A stretch of 48,169 nucleotides of DNA. Source: Alistipes sp. (lineage in GTDB: Bacteria; Bacteroidota; Bacteroidia; Bacteroidales; Rikenellaceae). Where the stretch lies: positions 1 through 48,169 of the forward strand of contig JAGBTP010000031.1 in NCBI GenBank assembly GCA_017631255.1, given 5' to 3'. Under the pieces are notes generated by a model. It did no database searches, was not told the DNA's origin, and worked only from the letters and a program-made list of their open reading frames with translations. The translations under genes were made by a program, and so were the position numbers. How positions within the stretch are numbered: position 1 is the stretch's first letter; each line of letters opens with the position of its first letter. Shown piece after piece: positions 1 through 9,386 of the stretch.

Positions 1-2
1 AT

Positions 3-821
3 GACGAGGTAGCATTCGACACCTTCGATACCTTCTTCGCCCTCCCCGACCTTCTCCCCGCCACAGCGCAGGGAGCGGTACAGCAAGGGGTAGCACAGCA
101 AGGCGTGCAGGGTGCACAGGCACAGCAGGGTCTCCAGACGGCGCAGGCGCAACAGGCACAGCAGACACAGCAGGGTTTCCAGGCGGCGCAGCAAGTGGCA
201 CCCAATACCGCGCAGCCAGCCGCTAATACCGCTCAACAAGTGGCATCCAATACCACGCAGCCAGCCGCTAATACCGCGCAGCAAGTGGCACCCAACGCCA
301 CACAGCGACCAGAGGGTACGGGTCGTACTACGCGTGCAATGGGACCACTGAGGAGTGCGGTGCAGAGTGTGAGTCTTAGCTCGATGCTTGCGGGCGACAT
401 CCTCACCGCTGGTGAGCGCCTCGAGCAGGAGCGTAAGGAGGAGGAGCGTACGGCATCGAACATCGACCCGCTATGCGAGGAGAAGATATCAATGGCACGC
501 GATAAGATTATCGACAGCCTGATGAGCACCCGCCCACGCCTCGGTCGTGTATTCGAGAATATGACCATCGAGGGCAATGTCGTGAAGGCTACGGTGGCAT
601 CGCAGGCGCTATGCGACGAGGTGATGTACGAGAAGAGCGAGTTGCAGAAGCTCTTTGCTACGCAGAGCGGCGCCACGGGACTCATCGAGATAGAGATTAC
701 GGTCAACGAGCGTGTCAAGGTAGCACGCCCCATCACCATTGAGGATAGGCTTCGCCACCTCATCGCCAAGAATGACCGCCTCACGGAGATGATTACCGCC
801 CTCGGTCTTGATGCCGAGTAG
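3..821 (+). CDS. dnaX: DNA polymerase III subunit gamma/tau, C-terminal part (5' end outside window)
   Basis: The reading frame is open from the window edge to a TAG stop, so only the C-terminal ~272 residues are present. The first part is a glutamine/alanine-rich linker with repeated AQQVA(P/S)NT units, typical of the flexible region between the ATPase and tau domains. The last ~115 residues form a compact acidic/basic domain ending in a ...RPITIEDRLRHLI...GLDAE segment, which resembles the C-terminus of Bacteroidetes DnaX. In the clamp loader, gamma/tau binds delta, delta' and the polymerase core. A GTG at 105 is an internal codon, not the start, because the frame continues upstream of it. 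The stop codon is also the first base triplet of a tandem repeat array. The identification rests on the C-terminal domain alone because the Walker motifs lie outside the window. Confidence 0.68.
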   Translation, partial: DEVAFDTFDTFFALPDLLPATAQGAVQQGVAQQGVQGAQAQQGLQTAQAQQAQQTQQGFQAAQQVAPNTAQPAANTAQQVASNTTQPAANTAQQVAPNATQRPEGTGRTTRAMGPLRSAVQSVSLSSMLAGDILTAGERLEQERKEEERTASNIDPLCEEKISMARDKIIDSLMSTRPRLGRVFENMTIEGNVVKATVASQALCDEVMYEKSELQKLFATQSGATGLIEIEITVNERVKVARPITIEDRLRHLIAKNDRLTEMITALGLDAE

Positions 822-922
822 GGCACATCTGCGGGTGCAAATTAGGGCACATCTGCGGGGTACAAATTAGGGTACATCTGCGGGTACAAATTAGGGCACA
901 TCTGCGGGTGCAAATTAGGGCA
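819..922 (+). repeat. Four 24-25 bp tandem repeats starting at the dnaX stop codon
   Basis: Units lie at 819-842, 843-867, 868-891 and 892-915, followed by a 7 base partial unit. Each begins with TAGGG(C/T)ACATCTGCGGG and ends with CAAAT. The first three bases of unit 1 are the TAG stop of dnaX. Units 1 and 4 are identical, while units 2 and 3 differ at a few bases. The period is constant and there are no unique spacers, so this is not a CRISPR. Confidence 0.95.
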
Positions 923-1055
923 TTATATAGTGGCGCAGGGTAGCGAGTCCCGAAAATAGGGTATCGTTGCGCCGACAACATAGAGCGGTGCTCCTCACGA
1001 CATAGCGAGGTTGCGCCGACAAACAAGGAATAAGATTAACTAAAAACAATAGACT
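923..1055 (+). other. Intergenic region upstream of tyrS
   Basis: A GTTGCGCCGACAA motif occurs twice, near 966 and 1012. No clear TAnnTTTG promoter element and no small ORF was seen. The base composition just before the tyrS start is A-rich, as is common for Bacteroidetes translation starts. Confidence 0.4.
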
Positions 1056-2351
1056 ATGATTAAAGATTTTGTACAGGAGCTCGAGTGGCGTGGTATGATT
1101 CACACCATTATGCCTGGCGCTAAGGAGCAGTTGCAGAAGGAGATGACTTCGGCATACTTGGGTATCGACCCAACAGCCGACTCACTACATATTGGTCACC
1201 TCGTGGGTGTTATGATTCTCAAGCACTTCCAGATGTGTGGTCACCGCCCTATCGCCCTTATCGGTGGCGCTACGGGTATGATTGGCGACCCTTCGGGCAA
1301 GTCGCAGGAGCGTAACCTCCTCGACGAGACCACCTTGCGCCACAACCAGGAGGCTATCAAGAACCAGCTCGCTAAGCTCATCGACTTCGACTCTATGGCC
1401 GACAACCACGCTATCCTCGTGAACAACTACGACTGGATGAAGGAGTTTTCGTTCCTCGAGTTCGCACGCGATATCGGTAAGTGCATCACCGTGAACTATA
1501 TGATGGCCAAGGACTCGGTTAAGAAGCGTTTTAGCGGCGAGGGCGAGGGTATGTCATTCACGGAGTTTACCTACCAGCTTCTCCAGGGCTACGACTTCCT
1601 CCACCTCTACCAGGAGTACAACTGCAAGCTCCAGCTCGGTGGTGCCGATCAGTGGGGTAACATCACCACAGGTACGGAGCTCATCCGCCGCAAGCTGGGC
1701 GCTGAGGCTGAGGCATTTGCCATCACCTGCCCACTCATCACTAAGGCCGACGGCACCAAGTTCGGCAAGACCGAGAGCGGCAATGTATGGCTCGACGCGC
1801 GCTACACCTCGCCATATAAGTTCTACCAGTTCTGGCTCAATGTAAGTGACGACGACGCTAAGCGCTACATCAAGATCTTCACACTCCTCGACCGTGAGAC
1901 CATCGAGGCTCTCATCGCTGAGCACGACGCAGCGCCACACCTTCGTGCATTGCAGAAGCGCCTTGCTGAGGAGGTGACAACGATGATTCACTCTAAGGAG
2001 GAGCTCGAGAAGGCTCAGGCCGCTACCAACATTCTCTTCGGCAACGCCACATCTGAGGCCTTGCGCTCACTCGACGAGGCTACGCTGCTCCAGGTATTCG
2101 AGGGCGTGCCACAGTTCACCATCACGCGTGCCGATATGGAGAAGCCATTTGTCGACATCGTAGCCGAGGCGGCAAAGGTGTTCCCATCGAAGGGCGAGTG
2201 CCGCAAGATGGTTCAGGGCGGTGGCGTGCAGCTCAACAAGGAGAAGGTTGCGGACGCTATGCGTGCCGTTACGGATGCCGACCTCATCGCTGGCAAGTAC
2301 CTCCTCGTGCAGCGTGGTAAGAAGAACTACTACCTCATCACCGTAGAGTAA
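1056..2351 (+). CDS. tyrS: Tyrosyl-tRNA synthetase
   Basis: Charges tRNA-Tyr with tyrosine in the cytoplasm. The protein has 431 residues, a normal length for bacterial TyrRS. The class I HIGH signature is intact (HIGH at 45-48, preceded by [11 protein letters not shown]). The second signature is KFGKT at 235-239, the usual TyrRS variant of KMSKS. The tyrosine-pocket motif [10 protein letters not shown] is present upstream of it. Residues ~355-430 form the S4-like RNA-binding domain ([19 protein letters not shown]). The ATG start is preceded by an A-rich stretch. folB starts 6 bases downstream, so the two are probably cotranscribed. Confidence 0.97.
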   Translation: MIKDFVQELEWRGMIHTIMPGAKEQLQKEMTSAYLGIDPTADSLHIGHLVGVMILKHFQMCGHRPIALIGGATGMIGDPSGKSQERNLLDETTLRHNQEAIKNQLAKLIDFDSMADNHAILVNNYDWMKEFSFLEFARDIGKCITVNYMMAKDSVKKRFSGEGEGMSFTEFTYQLLQGYDFLHLYQEYNCKLQLGGADQWGNITTGTELIRRKLGAEAEAFAITCPLITKADGTKFGKTESGNVWLDARYTSPYKFYQFWLNVSDDDAKRYIKIFTLLDRETIEALIAEHDAAPHLRALQKRLAEEVTTMIHSKEELEKAQAATNILFGNATSEALRSLDEATLLQVFEGVPQFTITRADMEKPFVDIVAEAAKVFPSKGECRKMVQGGGVQLNKEKVADAMRAVTDADLIAGKYLLVQRGKKNYYLITVE

Positions 2352-2357
2352 CACGCT

Positions 2358-2717
2358 GTGGAGAAGCTATATACCATACGCCTCGACGGCATCTACCTGC
2401 GTGCCTACCACGGCTGCTACGACCTTGAGCAGCAGGTGGGCAACCGCTTTCGTGTCGACCTTGTGATACGCACGCCGCTGGGCACGCTGCCCCAGAGCGA
2501 CGATGTCACGCAGGCGGTCAACTACCTCACGGTCTTTGGCATCGTCGAGGAGTCGATGAAGCGCACACGCCGCACCATCGAGGCGGCAGCGACGGATATC
2601 ATCAACGCCGTACGCGAGGCCTTTCCGCAGATTGTGGAGGTGGAGTGCACGGTGGCCAAGATAGCGCCGCCGCTGGGTGGTAAGATAGATAGAGTAAGTG
2701 TCACACTAATAGGATAG
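2358..2717 (+). CDS. folB: Dihydroneopterin aldolase
   Basis: Folate biosynthesis enzyme that cleaves 7,8-dihydroneopterin to 6-hydroxymethyl-dihydropterin and glycolaldehyde. The 119-residue length matches the small FolB fold. The N-terminus (YTIRLDGIYLRAYHGCYDLE) carries the family's AYHGC/E signature, and the C-terminus has the characteristic VAKIAPPLGGKIDRVSV motif with the conserved lysine of the PP.GG segment. It starts with GTG only 6 bases after the tyrS stop. The SNF-family transporter gene follows within 7 bases, consistent with one transcript although the functions are unrelated. Confidence 0.9.
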   Translation: MEKLYTIRLDGIYLRAYHGCYDLEQQVGNRFRVDLVIRTPLGTLPQSDDVTQAVNYLTVFGIVEESMKRTRRTIEAAATDIINAVREAFPQIVEVECTVAKIAPPLGGKIDRVSVTLIG

Positions 2718-2724
2718 ACTCACT

Positions 2725-4062
2725 ATGTCAACAGAGACAACAAAGCGTGGTGGCTTCGGCGGCAAGCTCGCCGCCATCCTCGCCGCCGCAGGCTCAGCCA
2801 TCGGTCTGGGCAACATTTGGCGTTTCCCCTACATCACATCCGAGAATGGTGGTGGTGCCTTCATCATCATCTACCTCGGCTGTATCCTTCTGCTCGGTCT
2901 GCCGCTCCTCATTGCGGAGTTCGCCGTAGGCCATAACTCGAAGTGCAACCCTATCGACGCCTTTGCAAAGATTCGTAAGGGCTGGGGCTGGCTCGGTGCT
3001 ATGGGCCTCATCTCGGTGTTCCTGATTATGGGCTACTACTTCGTAATCTCGGGCTGGACCATTAACTACACCATCGCCTCGGCGACGGACAGCATCGGTG
3101 GCGACTATGGCGGCTTCTTCACCACATTCACCACCGACATCTGGAAGCCCCTTATCTTCACCGTCGCATTTATCCTCCTGAACCACTTTATCATCATCGG
3201 AGGCGTTCAGGGCGGCATCGAGAAGGCGTCGAAAATTATGATGCCGCTGCTCTTTGCCATCCTCGTGGTGCTGGCCGTCTATTCGTTGTGGCTACCCGAG
3301 GGTCGTGAGGCGCTGGGCAATGTCTTTACGCCAGACTTCTCGAAGGTTACGGGCAAGACCTTCCTCGACGCTATGGGCCAGGCCTTCTTCACCCTATCGG
3401 TTGGTATGGGCGCTATGCTTATCTACGGCTCGTACTTCAAAGAGGGCACCAAGATTGCGGGTACGGCTATCAGCGTGGTGACGCTCGACACCCTTGTGGC
3501 TATCATCGCTGCGGTCATTATCTTCTCGGCAGGTGTCGAGAACGAGAGCGGTATGCAGCTTGCATTTGTGGCAATGCCTAAGGTCTTTGCGGCGATGCCG
3601 CTGGGCAATGTGTGGTCAATGCTCTTCTTCCTGCTCCTGGGTCTTGCGGCACTATCGTCGACAATCTCTATGCACGAGGCCGTAACCTCGTACTTCGTCG
3701 AGAAGCGCGGTATGACGCGCACTATGGGCGCCACTATCGTCACCCTCGGCGCTATCCTCCTGGCCTCGGCAGCATCGCTGTCGCTCGGTGCGTGGAACGA
3801 GTACAGGGTTGCGGGGATGAACCTCTTTGCGCTGCTCGATAACTTTACGGCTATCGTTATGTTGCCTCTGCTCGGTATCCTCACCTCGGTATTCGTGGGC
3901 TGGATATGGAAGAGGAGCGATGCCAAGGCCGAGCTTACGGCTCAGGGTGGCGTCGACAAGGCGACATACCCCGTTATCTACTTCTTGCTGCGCTATGTGT
4001 GCCCTGTGCTGGTGTCTACGGTATTCGTATTTGGCATCATCGACTTTATAAAGAGCTTATAA
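2725..4062 (+). CDS. Sodium-dependent transporter of the SNF/NSS family
   Basis: Inner-membrane Na+-coupled symporter of the neurotransmitter:sodium symporter family, probably for an amino acid. The N-terminal AILAAAGSAIGLGNIWRFPY block is the family signature of transmembrane helix 1, with the unwound substrate/Na+ site. About 11-12 hydrophobic segments can be counted over 445 residues, the usual size of bacterial LeuT/TnaT/MhsT-like proteins. The substrate cannot be read from the sequence. It starts 7 bases after folB, and fumarase follows after 35 bases. Confidence 0.9.
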   Translation: MSTETTKRGGFGGKLAAILAAAGSAIGLGNIWRFPYITSENGGGAFIIIYLGCILLLGLPLLIAEFAVGHNSKCNPIDAFAKIRKGWGWLGAMGLISVFLIMGYYFVISGWTINYTIASATDSIGGDYGGFFTTFTTDIWKPLIFTVAFILLNHFIIIGGVQGGIEKASKIMMPLLFAILVVLAVYSLWLPEGREALGNVFTPDFSKVTGKTFLDAMGQAFFTLSVGMGAMLIYGSYFKEGTKIAGTAISVVTLDTLVAIIAAVIIFSAGVENESGMQLAFVAMPKVFAAMPLGNVWSMLFFLLLGLAALSSTISMHEAVTSYFVEKRGMTRTMGATIVTLGAILLASAASLSLGAWNEYRVAGMNLFALLDNFTAIVMLPLLGILTSVFVGWIWKRSDAKAELTAQGGVDKATYPVIYFLLRYVCPVLVSTVFVFGIIDFIKSL

Positions 4063-4097
4063 CAAAACATATACAATAAAACTAACGGATTACTACT

Positions 4098-5711
4098 ATG
4101 GCTGAATTTATCTATCAGGAGCCGTTTCCTATCCAGTCGGATAAGACGGAGTATCGCCTTTTGACCAAGGACTATGTAAAGGTTGTTGAGTGCGACGGTC
4201 GCAAGATTCTCAAGGTTGACCCAAAGGGTCTTGAGCTATTGGCTAAGGAGGCCTATGCCGATGTATCGTTCTACCTTCGTGCGTCACACCTCCAGAAGCT
4301 CTCCAACATCCTCAACGATCCAGAAGCTACCGACAACGACAAGTTCGTTGCCTACACAATGCTTATGAACCAGTGCGTAGCTGCCGAGGGTGAGCTTCCT
4401 ACTTGCCAGGATACAGGTACGGCTATCTGCATCGGTCACAAGGGCGAGGATGTATATACCGGCGCCAACGACGCTGAGTGCATCTCGCGCGGTGTCTACG
4501 AGACATACAAGGAGCGCAACCTCCGCTACTCACAGGTTGTGCCATTCACTATGACCGAGGAGAAGAACTCGGCTACCAACCTCCCAGCGCAGATCGACAT
4601 CTACGGTGGTCACCCAGGTATGGAGTACGAGTTTTTGTTCATCACCAAGGGTGGTGGCTCGGCAAATAAGACCTTCCTCTACCAGCAGACCAAGGCCCTC
4701 CTCAACGAGGAGTCGCTCACAGCCTTCATCAAGAAGCATATCCTCGACCTCGGCACCTCAGCGTGCCCACCATACCACCTGGCTATCTGCATCGGCGGTA
4801 CCTCGGCAGAGATGTGTCTTTCGACCGTAAAGAAGGCGTCGGCAGGTTACCTCGACGAGCTCCCAACATCGGGCAACGAGGGTGGCCGCTGCTTCCGCGA
4901 CCTCGAGTGGGAGGCTAAGGTTGAGAAGATTTGCCAGGAGATTGGCCTCGGTGCTCAGTTCGGCGGCAAGTACTATGTTCACGATGTACGCGTCATCCGC
5001 GCACCACGCCACGCAGCTTCGTGTCCAGTAGCTATCGGTGTTAGCTGCTCGGCAGACCGTAACATCAAGGCTAAGATTACGCCAGAGGGTATCTTCCTCG
5101 AGCAGCTCGAGAAGAACCCAGCACGCTTCCTCCCAGCACAGGCACCAGCAATGTCACCAGCCGTCGACATCGACCTCGATGAGGGTATGGATAAGGTACG
5201 CGAGATTTTGTCGAAGTACCCTATCAAGACACGCCTCAACCTCAAGGGTACGCTCGTTGTAGCGCGCGATATCGCTCACGCCCGCATCAAGCAGATGCTC
5301 GACGAGGGCAAGCCTATGCCTGAGTACTTCAAGAACCACCCTGTTTACTACGCAGGCCCTGCTAAGACCCCATCGGGTATGGCATCAGGCTCGTTCGGTC
5401 CTACTACCGCAGGCCGTATGGACTCGTATGTCGACCTCTTCCAGAAGGCAGGTGGCTCGATGGTTATGGTTGCTAAGGGTAACCGCTCGCAGCAGGTTAC
5501 CGACGCTTGCAAGGCAAACGGTGGCTTCTACCTCGGCTCTATCGGTGGTCCTGCGGCTATCCTTGCTAAGAACTCTATCAAGAGCGTTGAGGTTGTAGAC
5601 TTCGAGGAGCTTGGTATGGAGGCGGTGCGTAAGATCTATGTGGAGAACTTCCCAGCCTTTATCATCGTCGATGACAAGGGCAACGACTTCTTCGCTGACT
5701 TCGCACATTAA
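4098..5711 (+). CDS. fum: Class I (iron-sulfur) fumarate hydratase
   Basis: Interconverts fumarate and malate. The protein has 537 residues and one chain carrying both the alpha and beta regions, as in FumA/FumB rather than the split two-subunit form. An N-terminal cluster region contains the PTCQDTGTA motif (Cys103), one of the expected 4Fe-4S ligands. The C-terminal beta region contains [23 protein letters not shown], followed by a KGNRSQQV motif. Oxygen-labile class I fumarase fits an anaerobe that uses the reductive branch to succinate. A strong hairpin follows the stop. Confidence 0.95.
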   Translation: MAEFIYQEPFPIQSDKTEYRLLTKDYVKVVECDGRKILKVDPKGLELLAKEAYADVSFYLRASHLQKLSNILNDPEATDNDKFVAYTMLMNQCVAAEGELPTCQDTGTAICIGHKGEDVYTGANDAECISRGVYETYKERNLRYSQVVPFTMTEEKNSATNLPAQIDIYGGHPGMEYEFLFITKGGGSANKTFLYQQTKALLNEESLTAFIKKHILDLGTSACPPYHLAICIGGTSAEMCLSTVKKASAGYLDELPTSGNEGGRCFRDLEWEAKVEKICQEIGLGAQFGGKYYVHDVRVIRAPRHAASCPVAIGVSCSADRNIKAKITPEGIFLEQLEKNPARFLPAQAPAMSPAVDIDLDEGMDKVREILSKYPIKTRLNLKGTLVVARDIAHARIKQMLDEGKPMPEYFKNHPVYYAGPAKTPSGMASGSFGPTTAGRMDSYVDLFQKAGGSMVMVAKGNRSQQVTDACKANGGFYLGSIGGPAAILAKNSIKSVEVVDFEELGMEAVRKIYVENFPAFIIVDDKGNDFFADFAH

Positions 5712-5731
5712 TATACTCTACCTATAATTTC

Positions 5732-5761
5732 GGGGGTGTCCTCAACGCTGTGGATACCCCC
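5732..5761 (+). terminator. Hairpin terminator after fumarase
   Basis: A 10 bp stem (GGGGGTGTCC with GGATACCCCC, one G-U pair) closes a 10 base loop 21 bases after the fumarase stop. The following sequence is T-poor, so it is a strong hairpin but not a textbook terminator. Confidence 0.6.
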
Positions 5762-5834
5762 TAATTATGGGTCACTAAGGGTAGCGACGCCCCACACCCC
5801 TGCGATGCGAAGGATGTACGCCTACACGCATTTG

Positions 5835-5869
5835 GCCACGAAACGACGCCTTTTTACCACGAAACGACA
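5835..5869 (+). repeat. Direct repeat CCACGAAACGAC
   Basis: Two identical 12-mers at 5835-5846 and 5858-5869 lie in the intergenic space before batD. No clear function. Confidence 0.7.
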
Positions 5870-5935
5870 ATAAATACGCCCCCTGCGGCGTTTGGTTAGA
5901 TATCTGATTTGAGAGAAGATAGCTATTTTTTGAAG

Positions 5936-7768
5936 ATGAAACTATTACAAAGACTAACACTCGTCCTCGCACTCCTACTTTGCGGCCTACCCGCCTGGGC
6001 ACAGGTGTCGTTTACGGCCGATGCGCCAACGCTTACGGCTGTTGGTGAGCCCTTCCGCATAGAGTTCACCGTCGACGCCAAGCCCGACAAGGATAGCTTC
6101 GTAGCACCCTCGTTCGAGGGCTTCGAGGTTGTGGCAGGCCCCTCGGTATCTACGGGCCACTCGGTGCAATTCATCAACGGAGAGCAGTCGACGAGCTACA
6201 ACTGCACCTACTCCTATGTCCTAATCCCCACCACAGCGGGCACCTTCACCATCGCCTCGGCAACGATTGAGGTCGATGGCCGCACATATCGCACCAAGCC
6301 CCTCCCTATCGAGATTATCAAGGAGCGCAAGGGCGAGAGCGGTAGCGGTACAACATCAGGAAATAGGACGCAGCAAAACCCCGAAAGCCGCATCGGCAAG
6401 GACGACATTCTCCTCCGCCTTAAGGTCTCGGACACAGAGCTTTACAAGGGTGAGTCGCTCCGTGCCTCACTAATACTATACACGCGCGTCAACATCGACA
6501 ACATCGACAACCTCTCGCTCCCGCCCTTCGACGGCTTCTGGTCTCAGGAGCTCGAGTTCGACAACAGCCCCTCACGCGAGGAGTACAACGGTCGTGTCTA
6601 CGAGACATACAAGATAAACGAGTTCCTGCTCTCGCCCCAACAGAGCGGCACCATCGTCATCCCCGAGGCGCAGCTTACGGCTCGTGCCCCCGTGGTGTTG
6701 CAGGATAAGCGCAGCATCGACCCCTTCTTCGGTGGCCGCCAGGTCTACCACATCACACGCGAGCTCAAGAGCCCTGCGGTGAGCATCAAGGTCAAGGAGT
6801 TCCCCTCGGGTGCCCCCGCCTCGTTCAATGGCGCTGTGGGTAGCTTCCGTATGGCGAGCCGAATGCCAAGTGCCGAGATTATGAGCAACACCGCCGACCA
6901 GATCGAGATTACCATTTCGGGCAGCGGCAACCTCAAATTCATCACCGCACCCAAGGTCGTACTTCCCGAGTCGTTCGAGCTCTACGACACCAAGGTCGAG
7001 GATAACATCAAGGCTACGGCTACCGACACTTCGGGCAGCATCACCTACACCTTCCCCTTCGTTGCGCGCTCCTCTGGCGAGTTCACCCTCGAGCCTATCC
7101 ACTTTAGCTACTTCGACCCCGCTACGGGTAAGTACGAGAGCCTTGCAACCGAGAGAATGACCATCACCGTGCTCGACGATAACAACGCATCTTCGAAAAG
7201 CAGTGCCGCGCAGATTGGAGGCCTTACGAACTACGGCACCGCTATGCGTCAGCTCGACCGCGATATCCGCTTTATCCATACGGGCCGCCTCACCTCGGCA
7301 TCCACTATGGAGCTAATCTTCAGCCCACTGTATTGGCTTATCGTTACGCTCTGCGCAACGCTCTTTATCGTCACCTACATCCTTGTCCGCAAGCGCATCC
7401 ACGACAACCGCAACATCGTAGCGCGCCGTATGAAGCGTGCCGATAAGGTCGCAGTGCAGCGCCTGCGTATGGCCGAGCGATATATGAACGAGGATAAGCG
7501 CCACGACTTCTACGAGGAGATGCTTCGCGCACTGTGGGGCTACATCAGCGATAAGTTCAACATCCCCGTCTCGAACCTAACGAAGGAGCGCATACGCGAG
7601 GAGCTCTACCGCCGTGGTGTTACGGCCGCCATTGCCGAGCACTTCTGCGAGATTATCTCCCGCTCCGAGGAGGCTCAGTACGCCCCATCGGCCGATGGCG
7701 ATATGCGTGATGTCTACTCCGATGCCATCGATGTGATCTCAAAAATCGAGGAGGCAATAAAGCGATAA
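5936..7768 (+). CDS. batD: BatD-like envelope protein (oxygen-tolerance family)
   Basis: BatD is part of the Bat (Bacteroides aerotolerance) envelope complex. The chosen ATG at 5936 gives MKLLQRLTLVLALLLCGLPAWAQ, a clean signal peptide. An in-frame TTG at 5909 would add nine hydrophilic residues in front of it and is rejected. The mature part (~25-460) is beta-rich and Ig-like, with repeated ELYKGESLR and SFELYDTK type strands. One transmembrane segment lies near residues 465-485 (WLIVTLCATLFIVTYIL), followed by a ~125-residue cytoplasmic helical domain. This is the usual BatD architecture at ~610 residues. The downstream gene is BatE-like, but batA/B/C are not in the window, so they may lie elsewhere or be absent. 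Confidence 0.88.
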   Translation: MKLLQRLTLVLALLLCGLPAWAQVSFTADAPTLTAVGEPFRIEFTVDAKPDKDSFVAPSFEGFEVVAGPSVSTGHSVQFINGEQSTSYNCTYSYVLIPTTAGTFTIASATIEVDGRTYRTKPLPIEIIKERKGESGSGTTSGNRTQQNPESRIGKDDILLRLKVSDTELYKGESLRASLILYTRVNIDNIDNLSLPPFDGFWSQELEFDNSPSREEYNGRVYETYKINEFLLSPQQSGTIVIPEAQLTARAPVVLQDKRSIDPFFGGRQVYHITRELKSPAVSIKVKEFPSGAPASFNGAVGSFRMASRMPSAEIMSNTADQIEITISGSGNLKFITAPKVVLPESFELYDTKVEDNIKATATDTSGSITYTFPFVARSSGEFTLEPIHFSYFDPATGKYESLATERMTITVLDDNNASSKSSAAQIGGLTNYGTAMRQLDRDIRFIHTGRLTSASTMELIFSPLYWLIVTLCATLFIVTYILVRKRIHDNRNIVARRMKRADKVAVQRLRMAERYMNEDKRHDFYEEMLRALWGYISDKFNIPVSNLTKERIREELYRRGVTAAIAEHFCEIISRSEEAQYAPSADGDMRDVYSDAIDVISKIEEAIKR

Positions 7769-7805
7769 TGGGGCTCAACACCGCCAAAAATAAAGTCATA
7801 GAAAG

Positions 7806-8621
7806 ATGAAAATTAGAATACTACATATCGTGGCGCTGGTTCTACTTCTGGCCACCGCTACCTTAAGCCACGCTGCCGATGCCAAGACCACAGCCCGTGC
7901 TGCGTGGGACGAGGGCATCGCCGCCTACGAGCGTAAGGATTATGCCAAGGCCGTGGAGGCCTTCGAGAGCATCGCCTCACTCGGTGAGGTGTCGGACGAC
8001 CTCTACTACAACCTTGCCAACGCCTACTTCAAGCAGGGACAGCAGCCCGATGCTGTGCGCCACTTCGCCGGTGGCGAACTTGGCAGGGCGGTACTCAACT
8101 ACCACCGTGCTCTGCGCCTCAACCCCGCTATGGAGGATGCGCGCTATAACCTCGAGATTGCCGTCGACCATACCAACGACACCGACGGCCTGCCTCAGAG
8201 CTTCATCGTGACGCTCTGGCACGCTCTGCGCAACGCAATGACCGCGAACGGCTGGACGGTGCTCTCGCTCGTGATGCTCGCCACGCTGCTCACGCTGACT
8301 ATGGTCTACCTGCTTTCGGAGCGCATCGCGCTGCGCAAGGCCTGCTTCTTCACCTCGCTCCTGCTGGGCGTGTGCCTTATCCTTAGCACCACCCTCGCCG
8401 CCTCGAGCCACTATGCCATCAAAAACGACACGCGTGCCGTAGTTCTATGCCACGACACCACCCCCGTACACGCCTCGCCCGATAGCGCCTCGAAAATTAT
8501 CCGCCAGCCCTCGCAGGGTGTGACGGTGCGTATTGCGCGTAGCCACGGCGAGTGGTCCGAGATTATCTTCGCCGACGGCGAGAAGGGCTGGATACGCAGC
8601 GCCATCATCGAACGCATATAA
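7806..8621 (+). CDS. batE: BatE-like protein: TPR, two membrane helices, SH3-like domain
   Basis: The 271-residue protein starts with a signal peptide (residues 1-23). Two to three TPR helix pairs follow (AWDEGIAAYERKDYAKAVEAF; DLYYNLANAYFKQG; LNYHRALRLNPAMEDARYNL). Two transmembrane segments lie at ~145-200. The C-terminal ~65 residues resemble a bacterial SH3 domain (VHASPDSASKIIRQPSQGV...GEWSEI...GWI). This order is that of BatE, which acts with BatD in the periplasmic Bat complex. A short insert (QQPDAVRHFAGG) interrupts the second TPR. It starts 37 bases after batD and is probably in the same operon. recR starts 11 bases after the stop. Confidence 0.85.
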   Translation: MKIRILHIVALVLLLATATLSHAADAKTTARAAWDEGIAAYERKDYAKAVEAFESIASLGEVSDDLYYNLANAYFKQGQQPDAVRHFAGGELGRAVLNYHRALRLNPAMEDARYNLEIAVDHTNDTDGLPQSFIVTLWHALRNAMTANGWTVLSLVMLATLLTLTMVYLLSERIALRKACFFTSLLLGVCLILSTTLAASSHYAIKNDTRAVVLCHDTTPVHASPDSASKIIRQPSQGVTVRIARSHGEWSEIIFADGEKGWIRSAIIERI

Positions 8622-8632
8622 CCGCGCGCGCT

Positions 8633-9241
8633 ATGTCGAAACTCTTGGATAATGTATGTAGCGAGCTGCAACGCCTGCCAGGTATCGGCCGCCGCACGGC
8701 ACTGCGCCTTGCGATGCACATCCTCAAGATGGAGCCAGCCGTCGTAGATTCGCTCTCGTCGAGCATCGCCCGCTTCCGCCACGATGTGAAGTACTGCCAT
8801 AGCTGTAATAACCTGTCGGATAGCGACATATGTCCTATCTGCGCCGACACACGCCGTGATCACTCCACCATTTGCGTCGTCGAGCAGGTGCAGGATCTGC
8901 TCTCTATCGAGAATACGGGCCAATACCGAGGCATCTACCATATCCTCGGTGGCGTCATCTCGCCAATGCAGGGCATCGGACCCTCGGACCTCAAGATTGA
9001 CCTCCTGTGCGACAAGCTGCTTACGGGCACGGTCAAGGAGGTTATTATCGCCATTTCGACCTCTGTCGAGGGCGAGACCACGCTCTTCTACCTACTCAGC
9101 CGCCTAAGAGCCTTCCCCGATGTTAAGGTTACGACCATCGCCCGAGGCATAGGATTTGGAGATGAGCTTGAGTATGTCGACGAGCTGACCATCACCCACG
9201 CCCTAATGAACCGTCGCGAGGTCAAGAGCGATAACGAGTAA
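8633..9241 (+). CDS. recR: Recombination mediator protein RecR
   Basis: RecR works with RecO/RecF to load RecA at gaps. The ATG at 8633 gives a 202-residue protein, the family's usual size. Upstream in-frame codons lie inside batE and are not used. Features in order: helix-hairpin-helix (LQRLPGIGRRTALRLAMHIL, ~10-30), a four-cysteine zinc motif (CHSC...CPIC, ~54-72), then a Toprim domain (ICVVEQVQDLLSIENTGQYRG...). The C-terminus contains the GIGFGDELEYVDELTITHA segment typical of RecR. Confidence 0.96.
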   Translation: MSKLLDNVCSELQRLPGIGRRTALRLAMHILKMEPAVVDSLSSSIARFRHDVKYCHSCNNLSDSDICPICADTRRDHSTICVVEQVQDLLSIENTGQYRGIYHILGGVISPMQGIGPSDLKIDLLCDKLLTGTVKEVIIAISTSVEGETTLFYLLSRLRAFPDVKVTTIARGIGFGDELEYVDELTITHALMNRREVKSDNE

Positions 9242-9350
9242 CTGTCGACAAAGGAGTATCCGAACAGATAGATATGGCTGTACGGCGGGCATTTCACCTG
9301 CGATTTTTGGTTTTTCACCGATTTATCGCTACTGATACTAAAAAAATGTG

Positions 9351-9358
9351 TATATTTG
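9351..9358 (+). promoter_or_regulatory. Bacteroidetes -7 element (TATATTTG)
   Basis: A perfect TAnnTTTG sits 29 bases before the lipoprotein start at 9387. No TTTG is found at the expected 19-base spacing upstream, so only the -7 half is convincing. Confidence 0.55.
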
Positions 9359-9386
9359 CAATGTAACACGCGAAACACGAGATACT

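Noticed and set aside
819-922. CRISPR-like look of the repeats after dnaX
   Set aside because: Units of 24-25 bases follow each other directly with no unique spacers and there are no cas genes.
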